Of a DNA stretch of 64,000 bases, positions 53,970 to 61,520 are shown piece after piece. Source of the DNA: Algorimicrobium sp002414705 (GTDB taxonomy: Bacteria; Bacteroidota; Bacteroidia; Flavobacteriales; Flavobacteriaceae); contig CAXAUF010000006.1 of assembly GCA_963972425.1 (NCBI GenBank), positions 1 through 64,000 of the forward strand. The letters run 5' to 3'. Position 1 is the first letter of the stretch, and every line of letters starts with the position of its first letter. The position numbers and the translations under genes were made by a program. Under the pieces are notes generated by a model. The model made no database searches. It saw only the letters and a list, made by a program, of their open reading frames with translations, and was not told the DNA's origin.

Positions 53970-55631
53970 ATGTGTGGAATTGTATGTGCATTCGAGTTGA
54001 AACAGAAAGCAACCGAATTAAGACCTCAAGTATTAGAAATGGCGAAGAAAATCAGGCATCGTGGGCCAGATTGGAGCGGAATATATGATAATGATAAGGC
54101 TATTGTGGCGCATGAGCGTTTAGCAATTGTTGATCCAGCTTCTGGAAAACAACCATTAGTAAGTTCTGATAAAAAATTAGTATTAGCTGCCAATGGCGAA
54201 ATTTATAATCATCGCGAGTTACGTAAGCAATTTCCCGATTACAACTTTCAAACCGAAAGTGATTGTGAAGTTATTCTAGCATTATACCAAGAAAAGGGAT
54301 TCGATTTTATAGATGAGATGAATGGTATTTTCGGATTTGCCATTTATGATGTGGAGAAAGACGAATATTTCGTAGCGCGAGACCACATGGGAATTATTCC
54401 TTTATATATTGGTTGGGACGAACATGGAACATTTTATGTGGCCTCAGAATTGAAAGCATTAGAAGGTTATTGCATGAAAATTGAATTATTTCCGCCAGGA
54501 CATTATTTATCTAGTAAAGATGGCGAATTTGTACAGTGGTATAAACGCGATTGGACAGAATATGATGCGGTAAAAGATAACGAAACTAGTATTGCAGAAA
54601 TTAAAGAAGCGCTGGAAGCAGCCGTTCACAGACAATTAATGAGTGATGTACCATATGGTGTATTGTTATCTGGAGGATTAGATTCGTCCGTAACGTCTGC
54701 CATTGCTAAAAAATATGCTCAAAAGCGTATTGAAACGGATGATACTTCGGAAGCTTGGTATCCACAATTGCATAGCTTTTCAGTTGGTTTAGAAGGCTCG
54801 CCAGATTTAGCTGCAGCTAGAAAAGTAGCCGATCATATTAAAACCATTCACCACGAAATAAAATTTACCGTTCAAGAAGGTTTAGATGCCATTCGTGATG
54901 TAATTTATCAACTAGAAACCTATGATGTCACGACCATTCGTGCTAGTACACCTATGTATTTAATGGCACGTGTTATAAAATCCATGGGAGTAAAAATGGT
55001 GCTATCTGGTGAAGGTGCTGATGAATTATTTGGTGGCTATTTATACTTTCATAAAGCACCAAATGCAAAAGAGTTTCATGAAGAAACGGTTCGTAAATTG
55101 AGTAAACTACATCAATATGATTGTTTACGTGCCAACAAAAGTTTAGCTGCTTGGGGAATTGAAGGACGTGTGCCTTTTTTAGATAAAGAATTTATGGATG
55201 TGGCTATGCGTATCAACCCACAAGATAAAATGATTAATGGCGAACGTATGGAAAAATGGGTGGTTAGAAAAGCCTTTGAAGATATGATTCCAGAATCTGT
55301 AGCTTGGCGACAAAAAGAACAATTTAGTGATGGCGTAGGTTATAGCTGGATAGATTCCTTAAAAGAGGTAGTTGCCACGGAAGTGAGTGATGAGCAATTA
55401 GCCAATGCGAAGTATAAATTCCCCTTACAAACACCAACTAGTAAAGAAGAGTTTTATTACAGGTCTATTTTTGCAGAGCATTTCCCTAGTGATGCTGCAG
55501 CTTTGTGTGTGCCACAAGAAGCAAGTGTAGCCTGTAGTACCAAAATTGCATTGGAATGGGATGCTAGTTTTAAAAATATGAACGATCCAAGCGGTAGAGC
55601 CGTTGCAAATGTGCATGCTGACGCGTATTAA
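53970..55631 (+). CDS. asnB: Asparagine synthase B (glutamine-hydrolysing)
   Basis: ATP-dependent enzyme converting aspartate to asparagine with glutamine as nitrogen donor (553 aa). The N-terminal nucleophile Cys2 in MCGIVCAFE is intact, as is the glutaminase domain (RHRGPDWSG, ANGEIYNHRELR, SDCEVILAL). The synthetase domain has the PP-loop VLLSGGLDSSVTSA (about 227) and the MVLSGEGADELFGGYLY block (about 345). An intrinsic terminator follows at 55689. Confidence 0.95.
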   Translation: MCGIVCAFELKQKATELRPQVLEMAKKIRHRGPDWSGIYDNDKAIVAHERLAIVDPASGKQPLVSSDKKLVLAANGEIYNHRELRKQFPDYNFQTESDCEVILALYQEKGFDFIDEMNGIFGFAIYDVEKDEYFVARDHMGIIPLYIGWDEHGTFYVASELKALEGYCMKIELFPPGHYLSSKDGEFVQWYKRDWTEYDAVKDNETSIAEIKEALEAAVHRQLMSDVPYGVLLSGGLDSSVTSAIAKKYAQKRIETDDTSEAWYPQLHSFSVGLEGSPDLAAARKVADHIKTIHHEIKFTVQEGLDAIRDVIYQLETYDVTTIRASTPMYLMARVIKSMGVKMVLSGEGADELFGGYLYFHKAPNAKEFHEETVRKLSKLHQYDCLRANKSLAAWGIEGRVPFLDKEFMDVAMRINPQDKMINGERMEKWVVRKAFEDMIPESVAWRQKEQFSDGVGYSWIDSLKEVVATEVSDEQLANAKYKFPLQTPTSKEEFYYRSIFAEHFPSDAAALCVPQEASVACSTKIALEWDASFKNMNDPSGRAVANVHADAY

Positions 55632-55688
55632 TTAAATTAGATTAGGGTTTTTAATGGCCTAAATTTATATTATAACAATAAATAATTG

Positions 55689-55715
55689 AAAGCCAGTTTT
55701 TAAGCTGGCTTTTTT
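55689..55715 (+). terminator. Terminator of asnB
   Basis: An 8-bp stem AAAGCCAG/CTGGCTTT with an 8-nt T-rich loop and a T tail. Confidence 0.82.
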
Positions 55716-55806
55716 ATGGCTTTATTTCTAGTATTTCACTACATTTAGAAACGCAAACCAACCAATTCTGCTATTTATTTCCTGCTTACATCCTAACTGT
55801 AAGTGA

Positions 55807-56553
55807 ATGATTAAATTTTTCAGACGTATTCGTCAAGACCTTTTAAAGGAAGGTAAAACATCTAAATACTTTAAATACGCTATTGGAGAAATTATCCTTG
55901 TGGTTATTGGGATTCTCATTGCGTTACAAATTAATAACTGGAATGAAAACAGAAAGATACAAATTCAAGAGTCCGTTTATTTACAAGACCTAAAAAATGA
56001 TGTCACTTTTGATATTGAAACGCTTAAAGCAAGAGTTTTAGATAATAATGAAATGATACATAATATAGATTCTATTATAATACATATATCTTCCAATAAA
56101 ATATTTACAGAACAAGATGAAGTGTTACTTGCAAACATGACATTAACATTATTTGGTGAATCTTATTTTATTCCCGAAAAAGGAACCATTAATCAAATAC
56201 AGTCAAGTAGTTCAAGTAGTTTTATAAAAAACAAAATTTTACGTGATCTTATATTTAGGTATTATTCCAACAATGAAAGAGTTGAAAAAAACATGGAACA
56301 AAGTCTTCAAATTTATCAGCATCATATTATTACTCCCACATTAATACATCCTGCGATAGCAAAAAAGAGCATGAATATAAAAGCCGAAGTGTCACCATTA
56401 AATATGTCTCTGTTGATAAAAGATAATGCTTATTTAAATGCATTAACACTAAAATCAATTGGCACCCAGAATCAAAATATAGAGTATTTAAAAATTATAA
56501 AAAACGCACAACAAATCTTAACGATTATCAATAGTGAATTAACCAATGATTAA
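55807..56553 (+). CDS. DUF6090 family membrane protein (copy 1)
   Basis: Small membrane protein (248 aa). The family hallmark is the N-terminus: IKFFRRIRQDLLKEGKTSKYF, then one hydrophobic segment YAIGEIILVVIGILIALQIN ending in NWNE (about 25-49). The rest is a soluble helical domain with SVYLQDLKNDVTFDIETLK at about 57-75. No enzyme motif. It overlaps the second copy by 8 nt, and the shared N-terminal pattern indicates a tandem duplication that has since diverged strongly. Function unknown. Confidence 0.85.
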   Translation: MIKFFRRIRQDLLKEGKTSKYFKYAIGEIILVVIGILIALQINNWNENRKIQIQESVYLQDLKNDVTFDIETLKARVLDNNEMIHNIDSIIIHISSNKIFTEQDEVLLANMTLTLFGESYFIPEKGTINQIQSSSSSSFIKNKILRDLIFRYYSNNERVEKNMEQSLQIYQHHIITPTLIHPAIAKKSMNIKAEVSPLNMSLLIKDNAYLNALTLKSIGTQNQNIEYLKIIKNAQQILTIINSELTND

Positions 56554-57325
56554 ATTTTTCAGACATATACGTAAATCACTTCTTATGGAAACAGGAAAAA
56601 CAGGCAAATACTTCAAATACGCCATTGGTGAAATAATCCCTGTGGTTATTGGTATATTGATTGCCTTGCAACTCAACACCATGAAAGAAGCAAATGCAGA
56701 ACGAAAATTAGAAAAAGCATACATTGTTTCATTAATTGAAGACATAAAAAAAGATACAAACAATTTTATGACTGCCATTGATTTAAACGAGCAGCGAATG
56801 AAGTATTTAGATTCGTTCGCATCCATGTGTTTCAATTATAAAGAGAGCAATGACCCAAAATTCTTTGCTATGTATTTGAATTCTTTAATTCATCCAGATT
56901 TTGTTAGCCAAACAGAAAGAACGCTAACACAATTAAGAAATTCTGGTGGCATGCGCCTTATAACAAAAAAAATAACGGCAGATTCTATTGTTCAATACGA
57001 AGACTATTTTAGTAGGTTAACCAATCAACAGGTTTGGTATGAAGGGATGCTAAAAGATTTGGTTAATGCAGGAATTCCTGTTTTTAATTTTAAATATTTA
57101 CCAAGGTATAAAGAAGAAATGACTAAAGAACGTATGGATGAGTTTCAGAGAACTGCAAAGATAGAAACTAAAGATGAAAAGGTAATTATTGAGTTAGGCA
57201 ATAGAGCAGTTATGTATAAGAGTGTAACGCAATACTATTTAATGCTTTTAGAAGAAGGGAAACAAAAATCGCAAGACCTTATAAGTGTTTTGCAAACTGA
57301 TTATGGAATTATAGACATTGATTAA
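56546..57325 (+). CDS. DUF6090 family membrane protein (copy 2)
   Basis: Paralogue of the preceding gene (259 aa). It has the same N-terminal module (IKFFRHIRKSLLMETGKTGKYF and the hydrophobic YAIGEIIPVVIGILIALQLN); beyond residue 50 similarity is low but the helical pattern continues (ERKLEKAYIVSLIEDIKKDT). Its start overlaps the previous gene's last codons, so translation is likely coupled and the pair may act together, possibly as a complex. That is inference. Confidence 0.85.
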   Translation: MIKFFRHIRKSLLMETGKTGKYFKYAIGEIIPVVIGILIALQLNTMKEANAERKLEKAYIVSLIEDIKKDTNNFMTAIDLNEQRMKYLDSFASMCFNYKESNDPKFFAMYLNSLIHPDFVSQTERTLTQLRNSGGMRLITKKITADSIVQYEDYFSRLTNQQVWYEGMLKDLVNAGIPVFNFKYLPRYKEEMTKERMDEFQRTAKIETKDEKVIIELGNRAVMYKSVTQYYLMLLEEGKQKSQDLISVLQTDYGIIDID

Positions 57326-57645
57326 ATTCTTCCTTAAAACGGGTCATAATACAAATTTATAAATTGCAATAAATCCCTTCAGAGCAACGATAGTAGTTTG
57401 TCTGTTTTAGTATCAGTTTAAAAATCATTGAAATCCATTTTAAAGCTGTTTTTAAGCGATTTAAAGCATTTTTAAGTAATTAACAAATGTTGATAAAAAT
57501 AGATGATACTCACTAAAAGGCTTTTAAGAAGCCTTATTATTTTGTATATTTGTTTGTATTCAAAAGGATGCTTAAAGGCGTCTTTTTTTGTGAAGTCATT
57601 TTATGGCTCAACAATCAAATTAACAACGAACAACAAACATTTTAT
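57326..57645. promoter_or_regulatory. gyrB upstream region with phased tracts, hairpin and promoter
   Basis: 320 nt without a gene. Four T/A tracts (each TTTTAAAGC- or TTTTTAAG-like) have their G at 57445, 57456, 57466 and 57476, spaced about one helical turn, as expected for bent DNA. A hairpin AAGGCTT/AAGCCTT occupies 57517-57535. An exact -7 box TATATTTG is at 57545-57552, leaving a leader of about 90 nt. Confidence 0.6.
57545..57552 (+). promoter_or_regulatory. -7 promoter box for gyrB
   Basis: TATATTTG, exact TAnnTTTG match 93 nt before the gyrB ATG. Confidence 0.55.
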
Positions 57646-59580
57646 ATGAGCGAGAAAAGAGAAGAATTTAACAAAGATAATTATTCAGCAGATAGCATTC
57701 AGGCTTTAGAAGGCATGGAGCATGTTCGTATGCGTCCATCCATGTATATTGGAGATACTGGAACAAGAGGTCTTCACCATTTAGTGTACGAAGTTGTGGA
57801 TAACTCTATTGATGAGGCTTTAGCTGGACATTGCGATAATATTACCGTAATTATTAATGAGGATAACTCCATTACAACTGAAGATGATGGTCGTGGAATT
57901 CCTGTAGATATGCACAAAAAAGAAGGTGTTTCCGCATTAGAGGTGGTTATGACTAAAATTGGTGCAGGTGGTAAGTTTGATAAAGATTCTTATAAAGTGT
58001 CGGGTGGTCTGCATGGTGTTGGTGTAAGTTGTGTGAATGCTTTATCAAACCATTTAAAAGCAACCGTATATAGAAAAGGTGAAATCTGGGAGCAGGAATA
58101 CGAAAAAGGGAAGCCTATGTATCCTGTAAAAAAGGTTGGTGAAACGGATAAACGTGGAACAATAGTTACCTTTTTACCAGATCCAACTATTTTTACGCAA
58201 ACATTAGAATATAATTATGATACGTTAGCAAGTAGATTACGAGAATTAGCGTATTTGAATAAAGGAATTACCATTCATTTAGTGGATAAACGTCATAAAA
58301 AAGATGATGGTGAATTTGAAGGTGAAACATTTCATTCAAAAGAAGGTTTAAAGGAATTTATCAAGTTTTTAGATGGTAATCGTGAGCCTTTAATAAAAGA
58401 AGTTATTGCATTTGAAGGTGAAAAAAATGGCGTACCTGTTGAGGTTGCTATGATTTATAATACATCATATGCCGAAAATTTACATTCGTATGTAAACAAT
58501 ATTAATACGCACGAAGGTGGAACACACTTATCAGGTTTCCGTCGTGGATTAACACATACACTTAAAAAGTATGCAGATGAATCTGGTCTGTTAAAAAACT
58601 TAAAATTCGAAATTGCAGGAGATGATTTCCGTGAAGGATTAACAGCAATTATTTCTGTAAAAGTTCAAGAACCACAATTTGAAGGACAAACAAAAACCAA
58701 ACTTGGAAACAGAGAGGTTTCGGCATCAGTAAGTCAAGCGGTTTCTGAAATGTTAACGGATTATTTAGAAGAACACCCAGAAGACGCAAAAACTATTGTG
58801 CAGAAAGTAATTTTAGCAGCTCAAGCACGTCATGCAGCTCAAAAAGCTCGTGAAACGGTTATGAGTATTGGTGGTTTGCCAGGAAAATTATCAGATTGTT
58901 CTGAACAAGATCCTGCTAAATGCGAAGTTTACCTAGTAGAGGGAGATTCGGCAGGTGGAACGGCTAAACAAGGTCGTGATCGTGCATTTCAAGCTATTTT
59001 GCCATTGCGTGGTAAAATTTTGAACGTGGAAAAAGCTATGACTCACAAGGTTTTTGAAAACGAAGAAATCAAAAATATATTTACTGCGCTTGGCGTTACC
59101 ATCGGTACGGAAGATGATAGTAAAGCGCTTAACTTATCAAAATTACGCTATCATAAAGTGGTGATTATGTGTGATGCCGATATTGATGGTAGTCATATTG
59201 AAACCTTAATTCTAACATTCTTCTTTAGATATATGAAAGAATTAATTGAAAATGGCCATATTTATATTGCAACGCCTCCTTTATATTTAATTAAAAAAGG
59301 CGCTAAAAAGCAATATGCTTGGAATGATGATGAACGTGCTGCTATTTTAAACGATTTTGGTGAAAATTCTAAAATCCAACGATACAAAGGTCTTGGAGAA
59401 ATGAATGCCGAGCAACTTTGGGATACCACTATGAATCCAGAATTTAGAACATTACGTCAAATTCAAATTGATAATGGTGTAGAAGCAGATCGTATTTTCT
59501 CAATGCTTATGGGTGATGAAGTGCCACCTCGTAGAGAATTTATTGAAAAGAATGCTGTTTATGCTAATATTGATGCGTAA
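57646..59580 (+). CDS. gyrB: DNA gyrase subunit B
   Basis: ATPase subunit of DNA gyrase (644 aa), which with GyrA introduces negative supercoils. The GHKL domain begins with LEGMEHVRMRPSMYIGDTG and has DNSIDEALAGH, EDDGRGIPVDMH and GGLHGVGVSCVNALS. The TOPRIM domain has EVYLVEGDSAGGTAKQGRDR and IMCDADIDGSHIETLIL, and the end has RYKGLGEMNAEQLWDTTM. The true start is ATG 57646 (MSEKREEF); a longer in-frame extension back to a TTG at 57550 would begin in the promoter. Confidence 0.97.
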   Translation: MSEKREEFNKDNYSADSIQALEGMEHVRMRPSMYIGDTGTRGLHHLVYEVVDNSIDEALAGHCDNITVIINEDNSITTEDDGRGIPVDMHKKEGVSALEVVMTKIGAGGKFDKDSYKVSGGLHGVGVSCVNALSNHLKATVYRKGEIWEQEYEKGKPMYPVKKVGETDKRGTIVTFLPDPTIFTQTLEYNYDTLASRLRELAYLNKGITIHLVDKRHKKDDGEFEGETFHSKEGLKEFIKFLDGNREPLIKEVIAFEGEKNGVPVEVAMIYNTSYAENLHSYVNNINTHEGGTHLSGFRRGLTHTLKKYADESGLLKNLKFEIAGDDFREGLTAIISVKVQEPQFEGQTKTKLGNREVSASVSQAVSEMLTDYLEEHPEDAKTIVQKVILAAQARHAAQKARETVMSIGGLPGKLSDCSEQDPAKCEVYLVEGDSAGGTAKQGRDRAFQAILPLRGKILNVEKAMTHKVFENEEIKNIFTALGVTIGTEDDSKALNLSKLRYHKVVIMCDADIDGSHIETLILTFFFRYMKELIENGHIYIATPPLYLIKKGAKKQYAWNDDERAAILNDFGENSKIQRYKGLGEMNAEQLWDTTMNPEFRTLRQIQIDNGVEADRIFSMLMGDEVPPRREFIEKNAVYANIDA

Positions 59581-59604
59581 GTAATTTACATAAATAAAGT
59601 TAAG

Positions 59605-59629
59605 GCAGAAGATATTTCTTCTGCTTTTT
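59605..59629 (+). terminator. Terminator of gyrB
   Basis: Stem GCAGAAG/CTTCTGC with loop ATATTT, closed by extra wobble and A/T pairs, followed by Ts. Confidence 0.82.
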
Positions 59630-59650
59630 CATTTGCACTATTTTTATTCG

Positions 59651-59658
59651 TAATTTTG
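59651..59658 (+). promoter_or_regulatory. -7 promoter box for mdh
   Basis: TAATTTTG, exact TAnnTTTG match 38 nt before the mdh ATG. A TTTG lies 15 nt further upstream, slightly closer than usual for the -33 element. Confidence 0.55.
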
Positions 59659-59696
59659 CAATCTTAAAAATCAACACATTTAAAACATATCATATT

Positions 59697-60623
59697 ATGA
59701 AAGTAACAGTAGTAGGAGCTGGAGCAGTAGGTGCCAGTTGTGCAGAATACATAGCTATTAAAAATTTTGCTTCAGAAGTCGTTCTGTTAGATATTAAAGA
59801 AGGTTTTGCTGAAGGTAAAGCTATGGATTTAATGCAAACAGCTTCATTAAACGGTTTTGATACTAAAATAACAGGTATAACTAATGATTATTCGGCAACT
59901 GCCAATAGTGATATTTGCGTTATTACGTCTGGTATTCCAAGAAAACCAGGTATGACACGTGAGGAGTTAATTGGTATTAATGCAGGTATTGTAAAAACAG
60001 TTTCTTCAAGCTTAATTGCACATTCGCCTAATACAATTATTATTGTGGTTAGTAATCCAATGGATACCATGACGTATTTAGTTCATAAAACAACAGGTTT
60101 ACCAAAACACCGTATTATTGGAATGGGTGGCGCATTAGACTCTGCTCGTTTTAAATATCGTTTAGCAGAAGCTTTAGAGGCTCCAATAAGTGATGTAGAC
60201 GGAATGGTAATTGGTGGTCATAGTGATACTGGAATGGTGCCTTTAACGCGTTTAGCAACACGTAACAGTGTCTTGGTTTCTGAATTTTTATCTGAAGATC
60301 GCCTAAACCAAGTTCTTGAAGATACTAAAGTTGGAGGCGCGACTTTAACTAAATTATTAGGAACATCTGCTTGGTATGCACCAGGAGCTGCGGTAAGTGG
60401 ATTGGTTCAAGCTATTGCTTGTAATCAGAAAAAAATGTTTCCATGTTCTGTGTTATTAGAAGGTGAATACGGTTTAAACGATATTTGTATTGGTGCACCT
60501 GTAATTTTAGGTCGCAATGGTATCGAGAAAATTGTTGAAATTGAATTATCTGATGCAGAAAAAGCCCACATGCAAGAAAGTGCAGAAGGTGTAAGAAAAA
60601 CAAATAGTCTTTTGGCATTGTAA
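59697..60623 (+). CDS. mdh: Malate dehydrogenase
   Basis: TCA-cycle enzyme oxidising malate to oxaloacetate with NAD (308 aa). It has the Rossmann motif VVGAGAVGASCAEYIA, the NAD-linked Asp in VVLLDIKEG, ITSGIPRKPGMTRE with the mobile-loop Arg residues (about 79-93), VVSNPMDTMTY (about 120) and the catalytic His in MVIGGHSDTGMVPL (about 174). It belongs to the lactate-dehydrogenase-like malate dehydrogenase group. Confidence 0.95.
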   Translation: MKVTVVGAGAVGASCAEYIAIKNFASEVVLLDIKEGFAEGKAMDLMQTASLNGFDTKITGITNDYSATANSDICVITSGIPRKPGMTREELIGINAGIVKTVSSSLIAHSPNTIIIVVSNPMDTMTYLVHKTTGLPKHRIIGMGGALDSARFKYRLAEALEAPISDVDGMVIGGHSDTGMVPLTRLATRNSVLVSEFLSEDRLNQVLEDTKVGGATLTKLLGTSAWYAPGAAVSGLVQAIACNQKKMFPCSVLLEGEYGLNDICIGAPVILGRNGIEKIVEIELSDAEKAHMQESAEGVRKTNSLLAL

Positions 60624-60699
60624 TTGTATAAACTGAAATCCGTTGTTTTGGGATACTAAAACGACAATTAATCAATAAATAATTTAAAAAATAATTCAC

Positions 60700-61362
60700 A
60701 TGAAAAAACTAATTTTTGTTTTAGTATTCGCGTTAAGCTTAACAGGTTTTGCTCAAGACGCCATGACAGAAGGTGTTGCAAAATCTAAACAAACCATGTC
60801 TAGTGATAATGAGCAAATGCAAGCGCAATTGGCTATGGTTGGTGATATTCTTACAACAACCTATTTTAAATCAGACAAAACACGTTCTGAAACGTTTAAC
60901 TTAATGTCAGGTAACACCACAACTATTATGAATGGTGAAACCAAAGAAATGTTAACTTACATGGATAATCAAATGACTGGTAAAATGTATTCAGTTTCAG
61001 ATATGACTATCAGTGAAGAAGACATGAAAGATACACAAGTTGTAAAAGGCGATGAAACCAAAACTATTTTAGGTTATGTGTGTCAAGAGTACAATGTAAC
61101 TGTTGAAAAAGATGGTGCAACTGTAGCCATTGATATGTATGTTACAGATAAAATTCAAGCAATGAATCCTCAAGTGGCTCAAATGGGTGCTAAAATTGAT
61201 GGTTTTCCATTGTATATGAAAATGGATGTAAGTCAAATGGGAATGGCATTAACCATTACTAGTGAGGTTACAGAAATTAATAAAGAAACTGTTTCTGACG
61301 AAAAATTTGATATGACACCTCCTGAAGGTTACAAAAAATCGGATAATTTAAATGGTATGTAA
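60700..61362 (+). CDS. DUF4412 domain protein, exported
   Basis: Secreted or periplasmic protein (220 aa): signal peptide KKLIFVLVFALSLTGFAQ, then a DUF4412-type beta-sandwich with ILTTTYFKSDKTRSETF, TTIMNGETKEMLTYMD, TKTILGYVCQEYNVT and VAIDMYVTDKI. It has an unusually high number of Met residues. No enzymatic motif; function unknown. It has its own terminator, and its promoter is not clear. Confidence 0.85.
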   Translation: MKKLIFVLVFALSLTGFAQDAMTEGVAKSKQTMSSDNEQMQAQLAMVGDILTTTYFKSDKTRSETFNLMSGNTTTIMNGETKEMLTYMDNQMTGKMYSVSDMTISEEDMKDTQVVKGDETKTILGYVCQEYNVTVEKDGATVAIDMYVTDKIQAMNPQVAQMGAKIDGFPLYMKMDVSQMGMALTITSEVTEINKETVSDEKFDMTPPEGYKKSDNLNGM

Positions 61363-61382
61363 AATTCATTTAATTATAAAAC

Positions 61383-61413
61383 AAAAAAAACAGCTAATTC
61401 AGCTGTTTTTTTT
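61383..61413 (+). terminator. Terminator of the DUF4412 gene
   Basis: Stem CAGCT/AGCTG extended by eight A/T pairs, loop AATTC, with a long T run. Confidence 0.87.
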
Positions 61414-61444
61414 GTTTAAAAACGAATAGAAACTATGCAAACCT

Positions 61445-61476
61445 TTTGTTAAATCATTATAGAAGATATATATTTG
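61445..61476 (+). promoter_or_regulatory. Promoter of secDF
   Basis: TTTG (61445-61448), 20 nt spacer, TATATTTG (61469-61476). Both Bacteroidota elements are exact; the ATG is 44 nt downstream. Confidence 0.72.
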
Positions 61477-61520
61477 CTCGTTTTTAAAAATATCAACAAT
61501 AAATCATAATTTAACACATA

